Shown one piece after another: positions 35,180 to 47,539 of a DNA stretch of 64,000 nt (positions are counted from its first letter, which is position 1; every line of letters begins with the position of its first letter). The notes under the pieces are model-generated. The model was not told where the DNA came from and ran no database searches. It saw only the letters and a list, made by a program, of their open reading frames with translations. The translations under genes were made by a program, and so were the position numbers. The stretch comes from Myrica gale. Its lineage: Eukaryota > Streptophyta > Magnoliopsida > Fagales > Myricaceae. The DNA is taken from NCBI GenBank assembly GCA_963930655.1, contig OZ005619.1:6616501-6680500 (forward strand), in the 5' to 3' direction.

Positions 35180-35970
35180 TTACCATGTCAATCCACTATT
35201 TCTAAAACTGTATTTCAAAATATTGAGGTTATCTCACTAAAATATTTCTAAGTGTACTTGAACATCCTTAGTAAAAGGTGACAAATCAAATTTTCATATT
35301 ATAGATGTTTAAAGAAGTGTTGAAATGGATTGGACACTTTCAAGATACTGAATTTTCTCTTCAGCACTGATACTGTCGACACATTACCCTGATACCCAAG
35401 ACTAGATATTGGGATGTTGACACATTGATGGACTAGTGTCGACATATCACACTTACACCCGAGAACTGAATTCATGGTATCGACAAATTGAAAACTAATG
35501 TCGACACATTGCACTGACACTCAAGAGCACAATTCCAAACCAAGTTTTAAGGTGTCAACACATATGCTGCAATTTTGTAGAAAAACGGGAACGACTCCAG
35601 CTCATTTAAAATGCTCCAAAAAGATATGGGTGTTCTTCCAACAGTACTTTTAAGGGTTTTGAAGTCCGTTGAAATTAGAACACTATTTTGTGCCATAACT
35701 TCTAAAGAGAGAAAATACTTCGAAAAAGAGAGAAAACTACACCTACCAAGAAAGCTTGTGATTCCAACTGTCAAACTTTAGGTTTCTTTCGAGAATCTTG
35801 TTTTCTTGCACACTATTGAGCTTTTCATTTGCTTATTTGGCTTAGAAAGTCTTTCCTTATTATTACTTTGTACCCATATTTTTTAAATCACTTGAGTGTT
35901 GGGTAAACACTTGGTCCTACCAGTGCGAGTAGAAGAAATCCCTTGGGTCTTAGTATTTGTGAAGAGAGTT
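35180..35970 (+). mobile_element. LTR remnant L0 (SIRE-like), host of the L1 insertion
   Basis: This stretch, continued after L1 at 62425-62556, resembles in inverse the partial LTR at 63154-64000. Shared phrases are GTGTTGGGTAAACAC, GTAGAAGAAATCC and, after the L1 gap, AAGCTAAGGTGTA and AAGTCAATAGCCTTGGGG. It contains three to four TGTCGACA-type palindromes (35371-35515). The start is uncertain and the 3' end is cut at about 62556. Confidence 0.6.
35371..35515 (+). repeat. TGTCGACA palindrome array in L0
   Basis: ACTGTCGACACATT, GTGTCGACATATC and ATGTCGACACATTG, with degenerate copies (TGTTGACACA, GTATCGACAAA) between them, spaced 45-60 bp. Confidence 0.8.
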
Positions 35971-36390
35971 GAAACTGTTGGCTTTTGGGCACAATCGAGA
36001 TTTTGATGATTTCAATAAATGGATGAGTTTACAAAATGAACATCTTCAAAGACAAAGACCACTTGAAGAAAAGAGTCAAACCTTGAAAAAAAAAGAACAA
36101 AGAGATGCAAAGAGCTTAAAGTGACGATTCAAGACCTTAGGGTATAATCCTTGTAACTCTTTATTTCACATTTGACAAGGATTTGATTCACGCACTTGCA
36201 TATCTTTCAAAATGTGCATAAACCATTTATGTTTTGTTTAAAAGATTAAAATGTTTTTGTAGGTTTCAAAACACTCCAATCAAACTCTCACACCTTTCAT
36301 ATACTTATGGGAAGTAAGTCTTCAAAATTGAGTGTTTAAAAGTGGTCAAAAACCTTACTTTTAAAAGAACCGGATCATGCTTAAAATTGG

Positions 36391-36552
36391 GAGGTCGACC
36401 GGCTGTTCAAGCGGTCGACTGGTACTTCGACCGTTCATGTAGTGGTCGATCGGTTGGTTTTGACAAAAGAGTCGTTGAAGCTTCTGAAAATATGAGCGTT
36501 GGGTAACGGTAACTTGAAGCGGTCGACCTGTTCATGTAGCGGTCGACCGGCT
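36391..36552 (+). repeat. GGTCGACCGG palindrome array in L1 5' LTR
   Basis: Pairs of GGTCGACCGG-like palindromes about 20-45 bp apart, with degenerate half sites (TTCGACCG, GGTCGATCGG) between them. The second pair lies about 130 bp from the first and a GTTGGGTAACGG phrase separates them. Confidence 0.85.
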
Positions 36553-38476
36553 CGTTTTAGCAAAAACTCCCAACAGCTATAAACGGTTAGTTTTCATATG
36601 TGGTCTATAAATACAAATTCATTTCGTCTAAAATGACAACCCAAAGACCACATATCATTTCTACTACTTGAGAAATATTCTAAACCTTCATATTCTATAT
36701 TTCTCATAACATTCACACAAAACACACTTTCATATCCATGTCTTTGTGTGAATCAAGAGATAGAGCCTTCCATTTTCATATCTACTCTATCAAGAGAGTT
36801 TTTGTTCTTCCATCTACCTATCCAATAGAGGAGTTTCCTTTAGTGAGGTTGTTCACTAAAGAAGAAGCTTAGAGAGGGTATATCTCAAGCTTGGGTAGGT
36901 TGTGAGTGGTGAGCCCGAAAATCCACTTGGGAGGGTTTGAGTGTTGATCCCGGGAAAACACTTGTACGGTTCACTAACACCCAAAGCTTGTCACGCCCCG
37001 AACGCTAGCTCTACGAGGCTAATGATAACCACGAGCATTCCCGACAAGGAACGCTCCAACGCACTTACTAACTTCTTGCAGCGGAATATAACTCATTCAG
37101 AGAATTCTTGCAGCGGAAATATCATAAATTTTTTTTGAAACATTATATTGCTAGCGTCTACCATACTTACAAACATTAGAACCTACTTCTCAACCGATGA
37201 CTTGAAGTAATTACACCAGTCTCAAAGATCTCAATCGGTTTAAAACCTTAAACTTTACTAGGCCGAATAACCCATGACCGCCACATAACGGAGGCTCATG
37301 TTGGCTCTTCCCAAAATTTACATCTAATCCCTTAATATAACAACAAAGATAAGAGGACAATTTTCCGTCGGTTCCTCTTCTAGATTTTCCCACCTGCATT
37401 ATCATCTGGAATGATACAATTTAAAACTGTGAGTCGAAAGACTCAGTAAGGAATCATAGTTAAAACATGGATTTGAAATCATGGTTTAGAAACATGAACT
37501 TGTACTTGAAAGATCATATGAACATAATGTAATTCATGCATGAACATGAATTCTGATGCACGTGTATGCCTCGTGATTGCATATGCACATGCACTTGCTC
37601 TTGAAAACAACACTTATACTTTTAAAACTCTTGCCTTTCGAAAAATCATTTCACATCTTATCTGATGGGCTACTTGCCCTCTATTTACCCCTAAAATCAG
37701 GGTTGTACGTTCCCGTTGGAACTGTCTCCTATTTCCCTTGGGGACCTTACATACGGTCAAGCTAGCACACCTTCTCGCATTCGTCCTTCAGTGGCTAGAC
37801 ATGACCCTTGGAGGTTCACACCTTCTTGCAAGCATCATTCAGTGTGATTGCACATCCTTCGGTATGGGTGCCCTAGGTGACATCCACCCTTCACGTAAAC
37901 GTCCTTCGGTATGGATGCACCTTCTTGACTTGGTACGGTACCGACCGACTTGGGTTCATTAACTTACTTGTCATAAAACTTGTCATAAAGTAGCATAAAA
38001 ATGATACTTTCATTTGCATAAAATTTCTCCTTCTTTCTCATGAGAAAAATGAATGCAAATGATCATGATGTATTCATGTTGTGCTTGATAATGTCATGCT
38101 TGATATATCATGCTTGATATGCTTATTCATAAACATTTTTCATGCAGTGTATCATTCCAGTTTTTGAAAAGCGTAAGATTCTACTAACTATTTTCACTTA
38201 CAAACGTATGCTCCTCTTACAAGTTCCCCTTACCTTCGCTTGCTTGAGTATCAGACGTCTCGTTACCTACAATGGATCATACTATTGTTATTCATAGGTT
38301 TACTAAACGTATAGAGTAATCAATAAATTACTCACACCATATCATACAAATCGTCCGTTTTCTAGACCTCTAGTTGGTCATCGTAAAATGTTAAGTATTT
38401 CCTCAAGTAAAAACTCTAGTGGGGTCTCCCGATAGGTCAATAGGAAACTTAGAATCTTAGGAAAATTTTCTTAAAA

Positions 38477-38680
38477 TTCGAGCGCTGGTCGGGTGAAAAG
38501 TCTCTGTAAGGGACTTTCGCTCGAGCACCTATAGGGCGAACCTCGGGCGAAATCTCACTGTAAGAATTTTGCCCAGTTTCGCTCGAGCGCCAGTCGGGCG
38601 TACCTCGAGCGAAATGTCTCTGTAAGAAATTCTGGGCCTTTAGCTCGAGCGGTTGTCGAGCGTACCTCGGGCGACAGTCA
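38477..38680 (-). repeat. CTCGAG palindrome array in copy B
   Basis: Three modules built from CGCTCGAGCG-type palindromes and the partial copies GTCGGGCG and CCTCGGGCG, spaced about 60-80 bp with TCTCTGTAAG spacers. In inverse this is the same kind of module as in copy A and the Athila LTRs. Confidence 0.85.
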
Positions 38681-39042
38681 CTTTTTCAAGTATAACCTAA
38701 GCTATACACCTCCAAAACCCTTGAAATTTGTCTCAAAATATTCTCCTTTCACACCCTCATTCTCAGGACTTAAATTTTCTCACATTCCAACTCAATTTCT
38801 CAGCTCAAACATTAGTCCATCTCAACACTTCAAGTTATTGCATTTTTCCTAATGGTGATCTTAAAATGCAAAGTATTCTTTTGAGGATGCAGAATCCATA
38901 AGAATTGGGTTCTAACTGACCCTCACACTAATTTTCATAACATATCAAAATTCTAAGTAATTTGGAGCTCGCTAGCCACCCAAAACTTTTATCCGAAAAT
39001 ACAAGCTGCTGAAGATTTCTAAGCGGGCAGCCCTAGCGTCTC

Positions 39043-40533
39043 TGATCAGCTTATGGTTTCGACTTCCAAGCGCAGAAGCTGTCAAAGTAATACAAGGGTA
39101 AATCCCAAGATCGAATTCACAGGGACAAAGGGTTTAATGTAAGCATCGGTTATTGAATGTAAACTATATACAAGCAAAAATAAAAAGAAAATCAGATTTG
39201 GGTTTTTGAGGTTTATGGCTCATAATTGAAATACCAACTAAGAGAGATGAATAACAATGTATTTAGAATTGACAGGTGCAAAATACTCTAGAATTAAAGT
39301 GCAAGGAAAATAAGATAACGTTCTTAGAAACAATAAATCGAACACTTGAGATGCAAGTTTCTCCCGTAACTAAATTGGTACTGAATTCACTTCTACTGTT
39401 CTCTTCTCTCAACCATTTTCTCATTCCAAGAGATTATGATCAGATAATACAACAATCAGCTCTCAATTTTTGGATATAATCTATAGTACTCATTAGATTG
39501 TATAGCAAGTTTAAGCAATGAAAAAAACTATCAAAGTCTTGTTACTAATTCAAGCATCAATCGTGCCTTTACGTCTACAACCGATCAAAAGCTAGAACAA
39601 TGAACTTCAATATTTTCTAATAATAAAATGAAATACAATCCAACAAGTTAATCATTAAAACTCCATAAAAGATAGAAGAAATCCAACCCAACTAGTCACG
39701 GTTTACTCCTTGAATCTCAAGCTAAAAATCTAGCCTATCATATTTGAAATCAAAACTAAAGAGAAATAGTTCAATCCAGTGATATTCATTAGAGAGATAA
39801 ACGAAAACAACGAAGAACAATCCAGCGCCCCCCTTTGCCTCCAGCCGAATCCCAAAATATATAGAGAAAGCTCCTGAATCCGCCAAAATTCCCGATTTGC
39901 CCATTCGTTGCTGCTGCCCATCGTCTCGTAACCGTTTTCTGTTTTGATTCTTCATCCATCGAATCCTTTCCTCCAGCTAGGCTTAGAAATGCCTCCAATG
40001 ACTTCCAAAAATGCCCTGAATAAAGAAGCCAATATAAAATAAGTCTTCGTTCGAATACACGCGAGCGTCTTAGGAAAACTTTCAAACAGATTCTTTATGC
40101 TCGACCGACGCTCGACCCGTGCTCGAGCGCCCCTTGAAGAACTTCACACAGATTCATCACGCTTGACCACCGCTCGACTAGTGCTCGAGCGGTCTTCGAG
40201 ATCTTCACACAGAACCTTCACGCTCGATCATCGCTCAACCAGCCGCTCGAGCGCTCCTATGAGTTCCAGACAGAATGCTTACGCTCGACATTCGCTCGAA
40301 ACACGCTCGAGCGCCACTTTAGAAAATTCTTTTAATTAAAAACATGCAAAGGTCAGGGTGAGATTCTTTTTACCACAGCGACATAAATCATACACTTTAA
40401 GTGCAAATCATCAATTGTTATACACTTTGCTCAAATAATGAAATATGGTGCTTAATCAATAGCTTAATTCATTTTTCAATCAAACAATTAGTTCACTTAA
40501 GTTACCAATTTAAGCATATTAAACACTTTATCA
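39043..40533 (-). repeat. Athila 3' LTR
   Basis: 1491 bp, TGATCAGC...TTTATCA. Contains the CTCGAG array at 40098-40313. Downstream of the gag-pol gene in transcript sense. Confidence 0.95.
40098..40313 (-). repeat. CTCGAG palindrome array in Athila 3' LTR
   Basis: Four modules about 55-60 bp long. Each reads, on plus, roughly GCTCGAC, GCTCGAC, then GCTCGAGCG with 6-8 bp between parts, followed by a CTTCACACAGA-type spacer. The second module (GCTTGACCACCGCTCGAC then GTGCTCGAGCGG) is nearly the same as a module in copy A. Confidence 0.9.
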
Positions 40534-40545
40534 CACCCCCCAACT
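40534..40545 (-). other. Polypurine tract of the Athila element
   Basis: The minus strand reads AGTTGGGGGGTG directly before the 3' LTR terminus TGATAAAG. This is the usual position for the plus-strand primer. Confidence 0.85.
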
Positions 40546-40974
40546 AGCTTTTTGCTAGTCTCTAGCAAATAGAGCGATTAAACAAGAAATGCATCTTAAC
40601 AAACTTTCTGAGACTCAGGTCTTCACTTCTGGGCTTACAGGTATTACATTCGGGATTTTCGGTTTTCCAGAACACACAAGTCTAAGATAGAAAATTCTAT
40701 ACCATGGACTAAAGATTCTCGAAAATATGGGCACTCAAACTAGAATAGAGAAAATTTTCGCTCTTATAAAATGCTCATAAAATACGCAGACACTCAAATA
40801 AAGAAAATGCGTAAAAGTATGCAGATCACTAAGTGCAGCAAGTATGTGATAAGACTACCAAGGTTGGTCATCAAATTCCCTAAATCCTCCCAATATCAAC
40901 AACTTGTCAAGAATATTCAAAATTGATCTTTCTCTAATTCAAAACCATTACTCATCATTTTTTTTTTCTTTGCT

Positions 40975-41345
40975 TCCTAGGGAAAAACTCAACCCTATGA
41001 ACGTGCGCCTACCCACACTTTCACAAGCTTGTTTACCCCTAAATAACCTCACCCTTTTCTCTTTTTTTTTTTTAAACATCACTTTGTTCCCTAGGGAGAA
41101 TCAAACCGGAGAATGTGCGCCTATCCACACTTTCACAAGTTTGCCTACCACTAGGTAAACTCCTTTTTTTTTTCCAAAACTCATGGCTTCCTAGGAAGAA
41201 TCAACCCTATGAATGTGCGCCTACCCACACTTTCACAAGTTTGCCTACCACTAGGTAACCCCACTCTCGGTTTTCCAGGGGGAATCAATCCTATGAATGT
41301 GCGCCTAACCACACTTTCACAAGTTTGCCCTTACCACTAGTCTAC
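40975..41345 (-). repeat. Tandem repeats of about 100 bp downstream of Athila pol
   Basis: Four imperfect units share AATGTGCGCCTACCCACAC, TTTCACAAGTTTGCCTACC and a CTAGG phrase, with poly(T) runs between some. They occupy the region where other Athila elements may carry an env-like gene. Noncoding. Confidence 0.9.
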
Positions 41346-41956
41346 CTCAAGGGTGAGTTTTTATTTTCTTCTTTCATCTCAGTTCCTCTCTTTTCATTAA
41401 GAAATGGTTCATTAGAGTTCTCATTAGCTGTCACATTGGACCGACTTAGGGAAACAATAAAGCAACCAAGGTATTCTAATTGTGTATAGACAAGTTTAGA
41501 AATCAACCACTTAAACAAACATTTCCTTTTCCTGAGTAACTAAGTATGAAATGAGCTTCCATGCTGAGCAAAAATTTAAACTATTAAGTTTAATGTAACT
41601 CATACTCCAACAATCATGTCTAAAGCATAGAATTCCACTATGAACTTCAATTAAGCAAATTTTCAAGAAAACACAAGCTCCAGACTTAAACACAATGAAA
41701 ATACTCGGCAAGAATTATTCTCCACCCCCCAACTTAAAGTAAGCATTGTCCTCAATGATTAAAAGATGACAGAAGAAACACAAGAGGATGGAGAAAAAAA
41801 AATAGGGCATACCTGGGCGAAAGAGATAAAAACAACAGGAGAAGAGCAACAAAGACAAGCAGAAAGAAATACAGAAAAAAAAACTGCATAAAATAAAAGC
41901 AACACAAGTCAACACAACACAAAGCAAAACTAACGAAAGGAAAGCTAAATAAAACA

Positions 41957-44900
41957 TCAAGGTGCAATTGGAGGAGTAGGATCAAGCAATTTCAGAGTGG
42001 TATCCTCAGGTGAAAAATGTTCAAGAAAAGGTTTGAGCCGCTGACCGTTAACCTTAAAAATATTACCATTATGTGGATTTAGAATTTCAACAGCTCCATG
42101 AGGAAATACCGTCTGAACAATATAAGGGCCACTCCATTTGGATCGAAGTTTACCAGCGAACACATGAAGCCGTGAGTTGTAGAGGAGAACCTTTTGATTG
42201 GGGAGGAAACTCTTCCTCAAAATGTGCTGATCATGGAAAGCTTTAGTCTTCTCTTTATAAAGTTTGGCATTGTCGTAAGCATCACGACGTAACTCCTCTA
42301 ACTCATTGAGTTCTAATTTCCTGCAAACACCAGAGGCGTCAGCAGCAAAATTAAAATGTTTGATAGCCCAATAAGCCTTATGTTCTAATTCAATAGGGAG
42401 ATGACATGCCTTACCATAAACCAGACGATAAGGAGACATACCTAGGACAGTTTTGAAAGCAGTCCTATAAGCCCATAGAGTATCAGAAAGTCTCAAAGAC
42501 CAATCTTTTCTATTGGGGTTGACAGTTTTTTCAAGAATGACTTTGATTTCGCGGTTGGCCAACTCAGCCTGGCCATTAGTTTGGGGATGATAAGGGGTTG
42601 AAATTTTGTGATGAACCCCATATTTTTTCATCAAGACAGCAAATGGTTTATTACAAAAGTGGGAACCTCCATCACTAATTAAAACCCGTTGCACCCCAAA
42701 TCGAGTAAAAATATTTTCCTTCAAAAATTTCAACACCACATGATGATCATTGGTCCGACATGGTATGGCCTCAACCCATTTGGAAACATAATCCACAGCT
42801 ACAAGGATGTAAAGGTAACCAAAAGAAGAAGGAAAAGGACCCATAAAATCAATCCCCCAACAATCAAAGATTTCTAGTGCTAAAATGGGTTGCAGGGGCA
42901 TCATGTTTCTACGGGTAATCCCACCTAGTTTTTGACATGGCTCACATGCTTTACAAAAATTATAAGCATCCTTGAACATGTGGGGCCAATAGTAACCACA
43001 TTGTAAGATCTTGACTACCGTTTTCTTGGCTGAAAAATGACCGCCACACGCACCAGCATGACAGAACTTTAATATGTGTGGAATGTCACAATTTGGTACA
43101 CACCTCCTTAAAATTTGGTCAGAACAATATTTGAATAAATATGGATTGTCATAAAAGAAAGATCTGACTTCTAATTTGAACTTTTTGATGTCCTGAAGGC
43201 TCCAATGTGGTGGGGTGTGTCCTGTTACTAAGTAATTGACAACATCAGCAAACCAAGGCAGAGAATCAACAACTAAAAGTTGTTCATCAGGAAAAGAATC
43301 AGAGACAGGAGTAAGAGATTCAGAATTTTCAACAATGATTCGAGAGAGGTGGTCAGCAACCACATTCTCTACACCCTTCTTATCCTTGATAGTAATATTA
43401 AATTCCTGCAACAACAAAACCCATCTAATCAGTCGAGGTTTGGCATCCTTTTTGGTGAGCAAATACTTAAGAGCAGCATGGTCAGTGAATATAACAACTG
43501 GAGAACCTAAAATGTAAGATCGAAACTTATCCAAAGCAAAAACAACTGCTAACAACTCTTTCTCAGTGGTGGAATAGTTTTTCTGAGCTACATCCAGTGT
43601 CTTGCTTGCATAGTAAATGACATATGGAAGTTTATCTCTTCGCTGACCAAGGACAGCACCTATTGCAAAATCACTAGCATCACACATGATCTCAAAAGGT
43701 AAGGACCAATCAGGAGGTTGAATTATAGGTGCAGTGACCAACATGGATTTGAGTTTTTCAAAAGCAACTTGACATGCATCAGTCCAAATAAAAACACAAT
43801 CCTTAGTTAACAACTCACACAAAGGTCTCGATATGGAACTAAAATTCTTAATGAAGCGTCTATAGAAACTGGCATGTCCTAAAAATGATCGAATATCTTT
43901 GACAGTTTTTGGAATAGGTAATGACGATATTAGATCAATTTTTGACTTGTCAACTTCAATACCTCGAGCTGAAATAATGTGCCCAAGAACAATACCTTGC
44001 TGCACCAGAAAATGGCATTTTTCCCAATTTAAAAGCAGGTTTTTCTCTTCACATCGAGCTAAAACAGAGGTGAGGTTAGTAAGGCATGCATCAAAAGAAT
44101 CACCATAGACTGAAAAATCATCCATAAATACTTCTAAGATATGTTCAACCATGTCACTAAAAATGCTCAGCATACATCGTTGAAATGTGGCGGGTGTATT
44201 ACAAAGTCCAAAGGGCATTCTCCTAAATGCGAAAGTTCCAAAGGGGCAGGTGAAAGTAGTTTTTTCTTGGTCTTCAGGGGCTATCTCAATTTGATAATAT
44301 CCTGAAAAGCCATCAAGAAAACAATAAAAATCATGGCCTGCAACTCGTTCCAAAGTTTGATCCAAAAATGGTAATGGAAAATGATCTTTTCTTGTGACAG
44401 CATTTAGCTTCCTAAAATCAATGCACATACGCCATCCTGTGATGGTTCTAGTTGGGATTAACTCATTTTTTTCATTTTCTACGACTGTAATCCCAGATTT
44501 CTTAGGCACTACTTGAGTAGGACTTACCCATCGACTATCCGAAATGGGATAGATGATACCTACATCCAAGAGTTTCAAGACTTCATTCTTTACCACTTCC
44601 TTCATTGTAGGATTCAGCCTCCTTTGCATCTCTCGAATAGGTGATGAATTTTCTTCCAGAAAGATTCGATGTGTGCAAATGGTGGGGCTTATTCCTTTGA
44701 TGTCGGCAACTGACCATCCAATTGCTCCTTTATGTTTCTTGAGAACTTGTAAGAGCTGCTCTTCTTGCTCAACTGACAAAGAAGATGAAATGATACATGG
44801 AAAAGTGTTAGAAGGCCCAAGAAAAACATATTTCAGTGTCTCAGGTAATGGTTTCAAAACTGGAGATGGAGGAACTTCATCTGATGATTGCTGGTTTGTG

Positions 44901-47398
44901 GACTGAAGTGGCAGGTCTTCAAATTTGGGTCGCCATAATGAGTTTACATTATTACCTGCACCACAATTCACTAAATTAGCATCAGTTAGGTTCATGTTCT
45001 CCAAGGTTTCAGACAAAACATGCTCTATTTGACTCTCTTGCTCTAATAAACCAAGTTCTTCAGCAAGTAGAGATTCCAACAAATTCACTTCCTGGATTTC
45101 ATCAAGATCTTGAGGTTGTCTACAAGTGTTGAACACATTCAGCTCCAATGTCATGTTTCCAAATGTCAATTTAAGGATACCACTTCGACAATTTATCAAA
45201 GCATTAGAAGTAGCCAAAAATGGTCTCCCTAAAATGACAGGTGCCTGAAAAACAGAGTGAGGAGTTAATTGAACATCTAACACCACAAAATCAACAGGAT
45301 AATAAAACTTATCGACTTGTACTAGTACATCTTCCACAACTCCCCTTGGTTTTTTAATTGAACGATCAGCCAATTGTAGAATGATAGAAGTTGGTTTCAA
45401 CTCTCCTAAACCAAGTTGCTCATAAGTGTTGTAAGGAAGCAAATTCACACTAGAACCTAAGTCTAGTAATGCTTGGCCTATTTTTGAGCTTCCTATACCA
45501 CAAGTGATTGTTGGAGAGCCTGGATCCTTATACTTAGGAGGAGTATTGGATTGAATAATGGCACTGACTTGTTCTGTGAGAAATGCCTTCTTTTGCACAT
45601 TAAGTTTCCTCTTGACTGTACACAAGTCTTTCAAAAATTTTGCATATGTTGGAATTTGCTGGATAGCATCAAGAAGAGGAATGTTAATGCGAACTTGTCT
45701 GAAAATATCTAAAATCTCAGCATGATGTTTGTTTTTATGTAAAGGAACCAATCTTTGAGGAAAGGGTGCTGGAACAGATAATTTAGGCTCCAAACATGCA
45801 TCAATCTCAGATTTCTTATCATGCTTTTCTGAGTTAGAAGTCTTACCAACCTTGTCAGCCCCATGAGCGGGTATATCGACTATCTTACCACTTCTAAGAG
45901 TTGTTAAAGCCTTACATGGTTTGAAATTTTCATCTGCAGAGGAATTAGACTCTGAGGTGGCAAATTGCACTTGAGGATTTGGTTGGGGTTGAGCTGGAAA
46001 TTTTCCTCTCTCTTGAGCATTCAAAGTAGTGTTCAGCCTTGTTAAGTTATTCCTTATATCACTGATGGCCTGAGAGGTTTGGTTGTTAATGGTGGTCTGA
46101 CTTTGCATAAACTGTTGCATGGTAGTGACCATCTGTTGAAATGGATCATCCATAGGCTTTCTAGGGGCCGAAGGTGGTGCATTTGGTTGAGAATGAGCTG
46201 AATATGGAGGTACACCAGTGCCCGGATGTGTTGAACTCGTTGGATGATCATTTCTCCAGCTGAAATTAGGGTGATTTCTCCAACCTGCATTATACGTATT
46301 AGAATATGATGTGGAAAATGGTTTAGAAATCATATTAACGGGGTGAGAAGCATCAAACAAGACTTCTTTAAAAGCTGGGATAGTAGGACATTCAGACGTC
46401 ACATGACTAATGTCCTCACAAATGCTACATTTTTCTTGTTTTGAAATACTCTGAACTTCATGCGCTTTCTTTAACTCAATTGCTTCTAATTTCTTTGACA
46501 ATAGAACATATTTGGCTTGCAAATCATCCTCCTCTTTCAGAGTATACTTTCCTCCCCCACTTACAGCCCTCAACGGTTCAGCTCGGTCATAGACACAAGA
46601 AGTGTCCCATGATTGAGCATTTTCAGCCAAATAATCAAAATAAGCAAATGCTTCCTCAGGTTCCTTATTAAAGAATTCTCCATTACACATGGTTTCGACA
46701 AATTGTCGCATCTTAGGCATTAAAGCTTCATAGAAAAAACTAATAATACGCCAATCTTCGTAACCATGATGTGGACAAGCGTTTAAAAGATCTTTGAACC
46801 TTTCCCAACATTGATAAAAAGTTTCACTTTCCTTTTGAGCAAAATTCATGATTTGTCTCTTTAAACCATTGGTTCGATGCATTGGAAAAAACTTTTTCAA
46901 AAATTCAGTTTGCATTTCTTGCCATGTTCCAACAGATCTTGGTCTCAATGCGTTTAGCCATGTTTTTGCTTTATCCTTAAGAGAAAAAGGAAACAACTTC
47001 AGCCTAATCACCTCCTCAGTACAATGTTGGTCCAAAAATGTAGAACATACTTCCTCAAATTCCTTGAGATGCAAATAAGGATTTTCAGACTCCATCCCAT
47101 GAAAGTGTGGTAATAATGGTATCATGCCAGGTTTAAAATTGAAATTATGGGCATTCAAAGGTGTAATGATACATGATGGAGTGGTAGTCCTAACAGGATG
47201 CAAATATTCTCTAAGTGTTCTGTTTGGATTTTGCACATTCATATCGTTATTTCCAGCCATGATGCTGCTAATTTCGGATGTTGAGTCAAGTGAAATTGAT
47301 GATAAACCAGAGGATAAATTGCAAATATCAAATTCAAAGTCTGTGATATATGGATTTCGAACCAAACGACCAGAAATATCTCGAAACCAACCAGACAT
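41957..47398 (-). CDS. Athila-type gag-pol polyprotein, intact, 1813 aa
   Basis: One uninterrupted frame. The first ATG is at 47398; Met48 ([10 protein letters not shown]) is an equally good start. Gag covers about residues 110-265, and a CCHC knuckle ([14 protein letters not shown]) is at 324-337. The aspartic protease motif [12 protein letters not shown] is at 644-655. Reverse transcriptase spans about 915-1110 with FLDG (Asp1029) and FMDD (1091-1094) in place of the common YxDD. RNase H includes CDAS (Asp1240), Glu near 1279 and TDHAAL (Asp1306). Integrase has the zinc site (H1447, H1454, C1485, C1488) and the DD35E triad D1517, D1576 and E1612. All key residues are present, so the enzymes may be functional. 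It would drive reverse transcription and integration of the element; expression depends on the LTR promoter. Confidence 0.97.
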   Translation of the reverse strand: MSGWFRDISGRLVRNPYITDFEFDICNLSSGLSSISLDSTSEISSIMAGNNDMNVQNPNRTLREYLHPVRTTTPSCIITPLNAHNFNFKPGMIPLLPHFHGMESENPYLHLKEFEEVCSTFLDQHCTEEVIRLKLFPFSLKDKAKTWLNALRPRSVGTWQEMQTEFLKKFFPMHRTNGLKRQIMNFAQKESETFYQCWERFKDLLNACPHHGYEDWRIISFFYEALMPKMRQFVETMCNGEFFNKEPEEAFAYFDYLAENAQSWDTSCVYDRAEPLRAVSGGGKYTLKEEDDLQAKYVLLSKKLEAIELKKAHEVQSISKQEKCSICEDISHVTSECPTIPAFKEVLFDASHPVNMISKPFSTSYSNTYNAGWRNHPNFSWRNDHPTSSTHPGTGVPPYSAHSQPNAPPSAPRKPMDDPFQQMVTTMQQFMQSQTTINNQTSQAISDIRNNLTRLNTTLNAQERGKFPAQPQPNPQVQFATSESNSSADENFKPCKALTTLRSGKIVDIPAHGADKVGKTSNSEKHDKKSEIDACLEPKLSVPAPFPQRLVPLHKNKHHAEILDIFRQVRINIPLLDAIQQIPTYAKFLKDLCTVKRKLNVQKKAFLTEQVSAIIQSNTPPKYKDPGSPTITCGIGSSKIGQALLDLGSSVNLLPYNTYEQLGLGELKPTSIILQLADRSIKKPRGVVEDVLVQVDKFYYPVDFVVLDVQLTPHSVFQAPVILGRPFLATSNALINCRSGILKLTFGNMTLELNVFNTCRQPQDLDEIQEVNLLESLLAEELGLLEQESQIEHVLSETLENMNLTDANLVNCGAGNNVNSLWRPKFEDLPLQSTNQQSSDEVPPSPVLKPLPETLKYVFLGPSNTFPCIISSSLSVEQEEQLLQVLKKHKGAIGWSVADIKGISPTICTHRIFLEENSSPIREMQRRLNPTMKEVVKNEVLKLLDVGIIYPISDSRWVSPTQVVPKKSGITVVENEKNELIPTRTITGWRMCIDFRKLNAVTRKDHFPLPFLDQTLERVAGHDFYCFLDGFSGYYQIEIAPEDQEKTTFTCPFGTFAFRRMPFGLCNTPATFQRCMLSIFSDMVEHILEVFMDDFSVYGDSFDACLTNLTSVLARCEEKNLLLNWEKCHFLVQQGIVLGHIISARGIEVDKSKIDLISSLPIPKTVKDIRSFLGHASFYRRFIKNFSSISRPLCELLTKDCVFIWTDACQVAFEKLKSMLVTAPIIQPPDWSLPFEIMCDASDFAIGAVLGQRRDKLPYVIYYASKTLDVAQKNYSTTEKELLAVVFALDKFRSYILGSPVVIFTDHAALKYLLTKKDAKPRLIRWVLLLQEFNITIKDKKGVENVVADHLSRIIVENSESLTPVSDSFPDEQLLVVDSLPWFADVVNYLVTGHTPPHWSLQDIKKFKLEVRSFFYDNPYLFKYCSDQILRRCVPNCDIPHILKFCHAGACGGHFSAKKTVVKILQCGYYWPHMFKDAYNFCKACEPCQKLGGITRRNMMPLQPILALEIFDCWGIDFMGPFPSSFGYLYILVAVDYVSKWVEAIPCRTNDHHVVLKFLKENIFTRFGVQRVLISDGGSHFCNKPFAVLMKKYGVHHKISTPYHPQTNGQAELANREIKVILEKTVNPNRKDWSLRLSDTLWAYRTAFKTVLGMSPYRLVYGKACHLPIELEHKAYWAIKHFNFAADASGVCRKLELNELEELRRDAYDNAKLYKEKTKAFHDQHILRKSFLPNQKVLLYNSRLHVFAGKLRSKWSGPYIVQTVFPHGAVEILNPHNGNIFKVNGQRLKPFLEHFSPEDTTLKLLDPTPPIAP

Positions 47399-47516
47399 AA
47401 ACAGTAGCTAAAAGGAAAAAGAGAAGAAATAGATGTCACCCAATCTGTGAAGAGGTTCACAGTAGTAACACATCAACTTCTTCAACAAAAATAATGCTTC
47501 ATAAAACGCCTATTGT

Positions 47517-47533
47517 CCCCGGCAACGGCGCCA
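47517..47533 (-). other. Primer binding site of the Athila element (tRNA-Asp type)
   Basis: The minus strand reads TGGCGCCGTTGCCGGGG seven bases inside the 5' LTR. This sequence is typical of Athila-type elements that use tRNA-Asp. Confidence 0.88.
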
Positions 47534-47539
47534 AAAACT

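Noticed and set aside
39276..40339. Open frames repeated exactly at 47773-48836
   Set aside because: They are chance frames in the two LTRs of the Athila element and are duplicated because the LTRs are.
41715..41985. Two hydrophobic open frames just downstream of Athila pol, possible env remnant
   Set aside because: They overlap each other in different frames and the end of pol, are Phe/Leu low complexity, and lack signal or cleavage features.
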